Assembly (NCBI RefSeq): GCF_003319125.1
Contig: NZ_QOHG01000016.1
Span: 1-64,000, forward strand
Length of the DNA: 64,000 bases
Source of the DNA: Blastococcus sp. TF02A-26
GTDB lineage: Bacteria > Actinomycetota > Actinomycetes > Mycobacteriales > Geodermatophilaceae
Direction: 5' to 3'
A program made the translations under genes and the position numbers. The notes beneath the pieces were generated by a model, which made no database searches, had not been told where the DNA came from, and was given only the letters and a program-made list of their open reading frames with translations. Below, one piece after another: positions 59,444-64,000 of this stretch; the first letter of the stretch is position 1; each line of letters begins with the position of its first letter.

Positions 59444-61859
59444 TCCGGCATGGTGTCACGGCGGTGCGACCGTTCCGGTGCACCGCTGCCATGGAGGGTC
59501 CGGGCGCCGACGGGCCGACCGCGGCCGACGCGTCCTCGACTCCACGGGGGACGACGGCCCACTCCTCCCCCGAGCCGGTGACCGCGACGTCCCCCGAGCG
59601 GTCGGTGCGGTAGACCCGCATGCCGTCCTGCTCCAGCCAGCCCAGCAGCCGGCGGGTCGGGTGGCCGTAGGTGTTGTCCGCGCCGACCGAGACGATCGCC
59701 ACCCGGGCACCGCTCGCCGCGAGGAAGCCGGGGTCGTTGTCGGCGCTGCCGTGGTGCGGCACCTTCAGCACGTCGGCCCGCAGGTCCGGTCCGCGCCGCA
59801 GCAGCCGCTCCTCGGCCTGCGCGCTGAGGTCCCCGGTCAGGAGTATCCGCAGGCCGCGCACGGTCACCCGCGCGACGAGCGAGAGGTCGTTGGGCTCGGC
59901 GCTGCGGGTGGCGATCTCCGGCGCCGGAGCCAGCACCTCGATCGTGGCCGGACCGACCTGCCGCCGGTCGCCCGGGACGAGCACCTCCTGCCGGGCTCCC
60001 GCTCCCCGGATCGTCCTCGCCAGGTCGTCGGCGCGGTCGTCGGCCGGTGAGAGCGTGCCGGTCGCCACGGTCCCCACCTGCCGATCGCCGAGCGCGCCGT
60101 CCAACCCGCCGACGTGGTCGGCGTCCAGGTGGGACAGCAGGACGAGCGGGAGCCGGTCGATCCCCAGCCGGTCGAGGCAGCGGTCCACCGGGACCACCTC
60201 GGGGCCCGCGTCGACCAGGACCCCCTCCCCCGGCCCGGTGGGCACGACGAGGGCGTCGCCCTGGCCGACGTCGCACGCCACGAGAACGGCATCGGCCGGA
60301 GGCCAGCCGCGGGTCACCTGGCGGAGCGGCCAGCCGATCAGCACGACCCCCACGGCGACTGCCAGCATCAGGGCCCGCAGCCGCGGCCAGCGCCACAGGG
60401 CCAGCGCGACCGTGGCCAGCAGGCCGGTCAGGAGCAGCGCGCCGGTCGTGCCGGCGGGCCACGCGGTCACCGAGTCCGGCAGTCCGGCCGCCGATCGCGC
60501 CACGAGGACCAGCCACCGCACCGGCCAGCCGGCGAGCCAGGTGAGGCAGTCGGCCAGAGGTGCCGCCACTGGCCCGGCCACGGCCGCCAGCAGTCCGAGC
60601 ACCGTGGCCGGCGGCACCGCCGGCGCGGCCAGCAGGTTGGCCGGCAGTGAGACGAGGCTGACGATCCCCGAGAGGCCGGCGACCAGTGGAGCGGTCGCCA
60701 GACCCGCCGCCGCGCTCACGGCGACCGCGTCGGCGAGCAGGCGGGGCCAGCCGCGGGTCCGCAGCCGCCGCGACCACCCCGGCGCCAGCAGCACGATCGC
60801 GGCGGTGGCCACCACCGACAGGGCGAAGCCTGCGTCCCGCGCCAGGCCCGGGTCGACGAGGAGGAGGACGACCACGGTCGCGGACAGCGCGGGCACCGCC
60901 GACCGCGACCGTCCCGAGGCCAGGGCGAGCAACGAGACGGCGCCCATGGCGGCGGCCCGGAGCACGCTCGCGGTCGGCCGGGCCAGGAGCACGAAGCCCA
61001 CCAGCGCCACGACCGCCACCGCAGCCTGGACCCGGCGGTCGACGGCGCGACGGCGGAGCGGTGCCAGCACTCCGCTGAGGACGATGGCCACGTTGGCGCC
61101 GGAGACCGCGGTGAGGTGCGAGAGCCCCGAGCGCCGGAAGTCCTCGGTCAGCAGCGGGTCGAGGCCGCTGGTGTCGCCGACCACGAGTCCCGGGAGGAGC
61201 CCGGCGGCCGCCGGGTCCAGGGTCCGCTCCGCCGACGCCGTCAGGGCAGAGCGCAGGTCCCCCGCCGCACGCTGCACCCAGGGCGGTCCGCCCAGGAGCT
61301 CCGGCGGGCCGCGTACGGACACCCGGGCCACCACCCCCTCGGTGGGTTCCGCCGCACTCACCACGGCGCGGGTGCGCACCACCTGTCCCGGCAGCAGCTC
61401 GGCCCATCCGTCTGCGGGCGCGAAGACGACGACCGCGTCGTCGAGCGCGATCGATCCGGCTCCGCGGACCAGGCGCGTCGCCGTCGCCTCCACCACCACA
61501 CGGGGCGGACCCGCGCCGGCGATCCGTCGAGGGTCTCCGTCCGTCTCCAGCTGCAGCACCACCGTGCCGTCCGAGGCCGTCAGGGGCGAGGCCTCCCGCG
61601 CCCACGACCGCGCCGCGGCACTGCCCGCCGTCAGCACCAGCGCCGCGGAGGCCGCGGCCACCAGCCGTGCCCGACCGGAGCTGCCGGTCCCGACGAGGAG
61701 ACCGGCCGCTCCCGCTCCGCCCACGGCGAGGCCGGCGAGCAGCGGCCAGGACAGGAGAGGCGCCACGAGCGTCGTCGTCCAGACGACGGCGGCGGCCGGG
61801 GCCAGCCGCAGGTCCGTCCACGTCCACCGCCGGTCGGACCACCGGTCGACGCCGCTCAC
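58566..61859 (-). CDS. comEC: ComEC/Rec2 DNA-uptake channel with unusual 3' extension
   Basis: Open frame of 1097 residues from GTG 61859, which overlaps the comEA stop (GTGA). ComEC transports single-stranded DNA across the membrane. N-terminal helices and an OB-like domain, then the Competence domain (SGLSHLTAVSGANVAIVLSGVL) with about 10 helices, then a metallo-beta-lactamase domain (ACDVGQGDALVV; LSHLDADHVGGLDG; KVPHHGSADN). The conserved part ends near residue 775 (about 59,540). After that the frame continues without a stop for over 290 arginine- and glycine-rich residues, all overlapping holA. Either the stop was lost by mutation or a small indel near 59,450 misplaces it. Confidence 0.9.
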   Translation of the reverse strand: MSGVDRWSDRRWTWTDLRLAPAAAVVWTTTLVAPLLSWPLLAGLAVGGAGAAGLLVGTGSSGRARLVAAASAALVLTAGSAAARSWAREASPLTASDGTVVLQLETDGDPRRIAGAGPPRVVVEATATRLVRGAGSIALDDAVVVFAPADGWAELLPGQVVRTRAVVSAAEPTEGVVARVSVRGPPELLGGPPWVQRAAGDLRSALTASAERTLDPAAAGLLPGLVVGDTSGLDPLLTEDFRRSGLSHLTAVSGANVAIVLSGVLAPLRRRAVDRRVQAAVAVVALVGFVLLARPTASVLRAAAMGAVSLLALASGRSRSAVPALSATVVVLLLVDPGLARDAGFALSVVATAAIVLLAPGWSRRLRTRGWPRLLADAVAVSAAAGLATAPLVAGLSGIVSLVSLPANLLAAPAVPPATVLGLLAAVAGPVAAPLADCLTWLAGWPVRWLVLVARSAAGLPDSVTAWPAGTTGALLLTGLLATVALALWRWPRLRALMLAVAVGVVLIGWPLRQVTRGWPPADAVLVACDVGQGDALVVPTGPGEGVLVDAGPEVVPVDRCLDRLGIDRLPLVLLSHLDADHVGGLDGALGDRQVGTVATGTLSPADDRADDLARTIRGAGARQEVLVPGDRRQVGPATIEVLAPAPEIATRSAEPNDLSLVARVTVRGLRILLTGDLSAQAEERLLRRGPDLRADVLKVPHHGSADNDPGFLAASGARVAIVSVGADNTYGHPTRRLLGWLEQDGMRVYRTDRSGDVAVTGSGEEWAVVPRGVEDASAAVGPSAPGPSMAAVHRNGRTAVTPCRSGRRTSRPDVASAGRRRRGGAAAQPGAVGGPGRGPRSLPRRRAARPGRSRAPPGRAGRRAGPLAVRGSPAGGGHRGARGRGCPLRRAHRLRQGGRPRPDAGRRAPRREAQRGAAQGLQGRRGRRRRVPEDQVHRRPAGVHPQRGPPRRGAHRGRRRQRPARGGGQRSAGPVVGSEPARLRLRRDDRRGRRRPVLPRTGRGQRVRRRRQGDARRHDRVARDAALGARPRGRARADRRRDRRRRAHRRPGEVGQRTVRRPGADPRDAVLEGRQGQLPGARLEHRRAPAGGRGDR

Positions 61860-62719
61860 ACCGCGACCAGGTGAACCAGCTCCTCGAAGGTCGCCGGACC
61901 GATGCCCGACACGTCCTCCAGCTGCTCGACCGCCGTGAACGGCCCGTTCTCCGTGCGGTGGTCGACGATGCGCTGGGCCAGCACCGGACCGATGCCGGGC
62001 AGGGCGTCCAGGTCGGCCGGGGTGGCGCTGTTGAGCAGCACCCTGCCGCCCGCGGCAGCGCCCGCGACCGCGGGCGGTGCTCCCGGCGCCGGAACGCCCA
62101 CCGCGATCTGCTGCCCGTCGGTGACGACGGCCGCGAGGTTGACCGCTGCCGGATCCGCTCCGGGTGCGAGGCCGCCGGCTGCCGCGAGGGCGTCCGCGAC
62201 CCGGGAGCCCTCGGGCAGGACCACCAGCCCCGGTCGGGCCACCTGTCCGACCACCGACACCGTGACGGTCGCAGCCGTCTCGGCCGCGGTGCCCACGGAC
62301 GGGCTGGCCGGTGCCGACCGGCTCGTCCCACCGACGGACCCGCCGTCCACGGGCTCCGCCGCCGGTCGGCTGAGCCACGTCCAGCCGACGAGGATCAGCG
62401 CGCCGACCAGACCGGCCACGAGCAGGGCACGCACACCGGGGCGCCCCGGTGCCACCCGGACCGCCGGTCCGGGAGCCCGGTGCCGGCCGACACCCGCGGG
62501 GAGGGCCCCGTCCTCCTCCCCGGCGCCCTGCGGAGCGGCGGAGTCCGGCTCTCCGGAGCGCGTCGCGGGCGCCTCCCGCCGAGGGAGTGGGTCGCCGGGC
62601 TCCTCGTCCAGCGGGTCGTCGGGGAGCCAGCCGCCGCTCCCCTGCCCCTCGCTCAGCAGCGCCCGCAGGCGCGCCCGGATCAGGTCGGCGTCATCGGCAC
62701 GGCGGGAGGAGAGGCGCAC
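61856..62719 (-). CDS. comEA: ComEA-like DNA-binding protein
   Basis: 287 residues from a GTG. A cytoplasmic acidic/basic N-terminus of about 95 residues, one membrane helix (VRALLVAGLVGALILVGWTWL), a SLBB domain (VTVSVVGQVARPGLVVLPEGSRVADALAAAGG) and two helix-hairpin-helix motifs (LDALPGIGPVLAQRIVDHR; LEDVSGIGPATFEELV). Binds incoming DNA outside the membrane and hands it to ComEC. The four-base overlap with comEC suggests coupled translation. Confidence 0.94.
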   Translation of the reverse strand: MRLSSRRADDADLIRARLRALLSEGQGSGGWLPDDPLDEEPGDPLPRREAPATRSGEPDSAAPQGAGEEDGALPAGVGRHRAPGPAVRVAPGRPGVRALLVAGLVGALILVGWTWLSRPAAEPVDGGSVGGTSRSAPASPSVGTAAETAATVTVSVVGQVARPGLVVLPEGSRVADALAAAGGLAPGADPAAVNLAAVVTDGQQIAVGVPAPGAPPAVAGAAAGGRVLLNSATPADLDALPGIGPVLAQRIVDHRTENGPFTAVEQLEDVSGIGPATFEELVHLVAV

Positions 62720-62866
62720 CCGGCGGACGCTAGGCAGCCCTCCCTGCTCCGTCGCATGTCCGGCCGCACCTGTGGACCGGCCTCCCGCCTGTGGACAGCG
62801 CTCCGGCTCCCGTCGTCCGACGGCGGCAGGGTCCGGCGCGTGCCGATCCTCTGTCCCGTGCGCCGC

Positions 62867-63739
62867 CTACGAGCTGCCGTCGCCCTCCTGCTCGCCGGCC
62901 GGCGACACCACGACCCCGACCGCGCCCGGGCCGACGTGCGCACCGATGGCCGCGCCGAGCTCGCTGACCACCGGATCGCCGGCCTCGGGCAGGGCCTGGC
63001 GCAGGTCGTCGGCGAGCTTCTGCGCACGCTCGGGCGCGGCCAGGTGGTGGACGGCGAGCTCGACCACCCGCCCGCCCGCCGTCTCCACCACGCGCTGCAC
63101 CAGGCGGGCGAGGGCGCGAGCCGACGTGCGCACCTTCTCCAGGGGCACGACCTGCCCGTCGACCACGTGCAGGACGGGCTTCATCGCCAGCGCGGTGCCC
63201 AGCAGCGAGGCCGCCGCACCGATGCGGCCACCGCGACGCAGGTGCTCCAGGGTGTCGACCACGAAGAGCGTGCGCGTGCCGGCCGCCGTGCGGCGGGCGG
63301 CATCGGCCACCGCGCGGGCGTCCTCACCGCGGGCCGCCGCCCGGACGGCGGCGAGCACCGGGAAGCCGGTGCCCATGGCGGCCGAGCGGGAGTCGATGAC
63401 GGTGACGAGGTGCTCGCCCACCTGAGCGGCGGCCAGCCGAGCGGCGTCCCAGGTGCCGGAGAGCTCGGACGAGAGGTGGATCGAGACGACGCGCTCGGCG
63501 CCACGGTCCAGGCACCGGCGGTAGGCCGCGATGAAGTCCCCGGGCGTCGGCCGGGAGGTGGAGACCTGCTGGCCGCGGGTGCCGAGCGCCCGGGCGACGT
63601 CGAGGGGCGAGATCTCGGTGCCCTCCCGGCCCGAGCGGCCGGCGAGGACGACGTACAGCGGCACCACCTCGATGCCGTGCTGCCGGACGAGGTCCTCGGG
63701 CAGGTACGCCGTGGAGTCGGTGACCACGGCGACGGACAT
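62867..63739 (-). CDS. DegV family fatty-acid-binding protein
   Basis: 290 residues, ATG. Two-domain DegV fold: VAVVTDSTAYLPEDLVRQHGIEVVPL at the start, STSRPTPGDFIAAYRR, ERVVSIHLSSELSGTWDAAR, VIDSRSAAMGTGFPVL, and a C-terminal half beginning TRTLFVVDTLEHLRRGGRI. Relatives (FakB) present fatty acids to the FakA kinase in Firmicutes; no fakA is adjacent here. A 147-base spacer without clear features separates it from comEA. Confidence 0.93.
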   Translation of the reverse strand: MSVAVVTDSTAYLPEDLVRQHGIEVVPLYVVLAGRSGREGTEISPLDVARALGTRGQQVSTSRPTPGDFIAAYRRCLDRGAERVVSIHLSSELSGTWDAARLAAAQVGEHLVTVIDSRSAAMGTGFPVLAAVRAAARGEDARAVADAARRTAAGTRTLFVVDTLEHLRRGGRIGAAASLLGTALAMKPVLHVVDGQVVPLEKVRTSARALARLVQRVVETAGGRVVELAVHHLAAPERAQKLADDLRQALPEAGDPVVSELGAAIGAHVGPGAVGVVVSPAGEQEGDGSS

Positions 63740-63795
63740 CCCGCGAGGCTAGCCCGACCGGTGGCCGATCCCGCCGGACCGTTCCCCCCGACGGG

Positions 63796-64000
63796 TCAGG
63801 CGAGGGCGTCGGCGTCCTGGGGCGGTGGCGGCGCACCCTCCGGGGTGGCCCCGTCCAGGGACTCCCGGACCGCCGGCCGGGACCGTTTCGACGGCATGTC
63901 GCCGAGCGGCGACCAGTTGTGCCGCACCACCCGCCAGCGGGAGCCCTGCGGCACGACCTCGGTCCAGGCGCAGTTGCCCAGTGGTCCGAAGACGCGCCGG
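63796..64000 (-). CDS. C-terminal part of an unidentified protein (cut by window edge)
   Basis: Frame from the right edge to a TGA at 63796-63798, about 67 residues: RRVFGPLGNCAWTEVVPQGSR, then WRVVRHNWSPLGDMPSKRSRP and a Pro/Ala/Asp-rich tail. The composition is normal for coding DNA and runs in the same direction as degV, about 55 bases upstream. I do not recognise the family from this piece. Confidence 0.6.
   Translation of the reverse strand, partial: RRVFGPLGNCAWTEVVPQGSRWRVVRHNWSPLGDMPSKRSRPAVRESLDGATPEGAPPPPQDADALA

Noticed and set aside
62720-62866. Possible small gene between comEA and degV
   Set aside because: No open frame with a ribosome binding site or plausible composition; treated as plain intergenic.

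Overview
The window is high-GC DNA with dense, overlapping genes and many GTG starts. Its core gene order matches Actinobacteria: dnaG, ppdK, dus, glyS, uppS-recO-era, corC-ybeY-phoH, rsmE-dnaJ-hrcA, hemW, lepA, rpsT, holA-comEC-comEA. The style of the genes and a selenocysteine tRNA with a CUA anticodon point to the family Geodermatophilaceae (Blastococcus, Geodermatophilus or relatives). This is an inference; no 16S rRNA gene is present.

Layout. Positions 1-4,700 are a decayed accessory region. It holds the 3' end of an IS630-type transposase inserted in a diguanylate cyclase gene, several frameshifted or stop-interrupted remnants, then a small helix-turn-helix protein and a tyrosine integrase. 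These abut the 3' end of tRNA-Asn (4711-4783), so it is probably the end of an integrated element. Positions 4,900-18,400 are mostly housekeeping: dnaG, which carries a mini-intein inside its zinc finger, a YdcF protein, ppdK, dus, an orphan AbiEi/DUF559-like protein flanked by palindromes, a TesB thioesterase and glyS.

Positions 18,400-30,850 are a signalling and envelope island. It has two complete membrane Ser/Thr kinases and a third family member that keeps only a remnant of the kinase C-lobe; all three share an extracytoplasmic four-cysteine domain. It also has a cytosolic kinase with HGD and DLG motifs, a CPA2 antiporter, and an operon of a flavoprotein-like oxidoreductase, a membrane protein and a zinc-ribbon/FHA protein. 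Positions 30,860-38,140 return to the core (uppS, recO, era, a cytidine-deaminase-like protein, corC, ybeY, phoH, an enoyl-CoA hydratase, HIT).

Positions 38,200-41,580 encode a phosphonate/phosphite-type ABC transporter with a short leader peptide, a probable CTG-started ATPase and a fused double permease. Positions 41,584-45,100 are rsmE-dnaJ-hrcA under a CIRCE operator plus a small conserved protein. Positions 45,134-48,110 hold a mycofactocin-type SDR, hemW and an enoyl-CoA hydratase.

Positions 48,200-53,200 contain a complete selenocysteine system: selB, selA and tRNA-Sec on the minus strand, selD on the plus strand, and a WYL protein between. The tRNA anticodon is CUA, so it should read UAG instead of UGA, while several genes in the window still end in UAG. 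The rest holds a quinone-reductase-like protein, two small ABM-fold proteins, a probably leaderless HTH/ClpN-like pair with a clear operator, a MOSC protein, lepA, rpsT, holA, comEC, comEA and degV. The comEC reading frame runs on without a stop for about 880 bases through holA.
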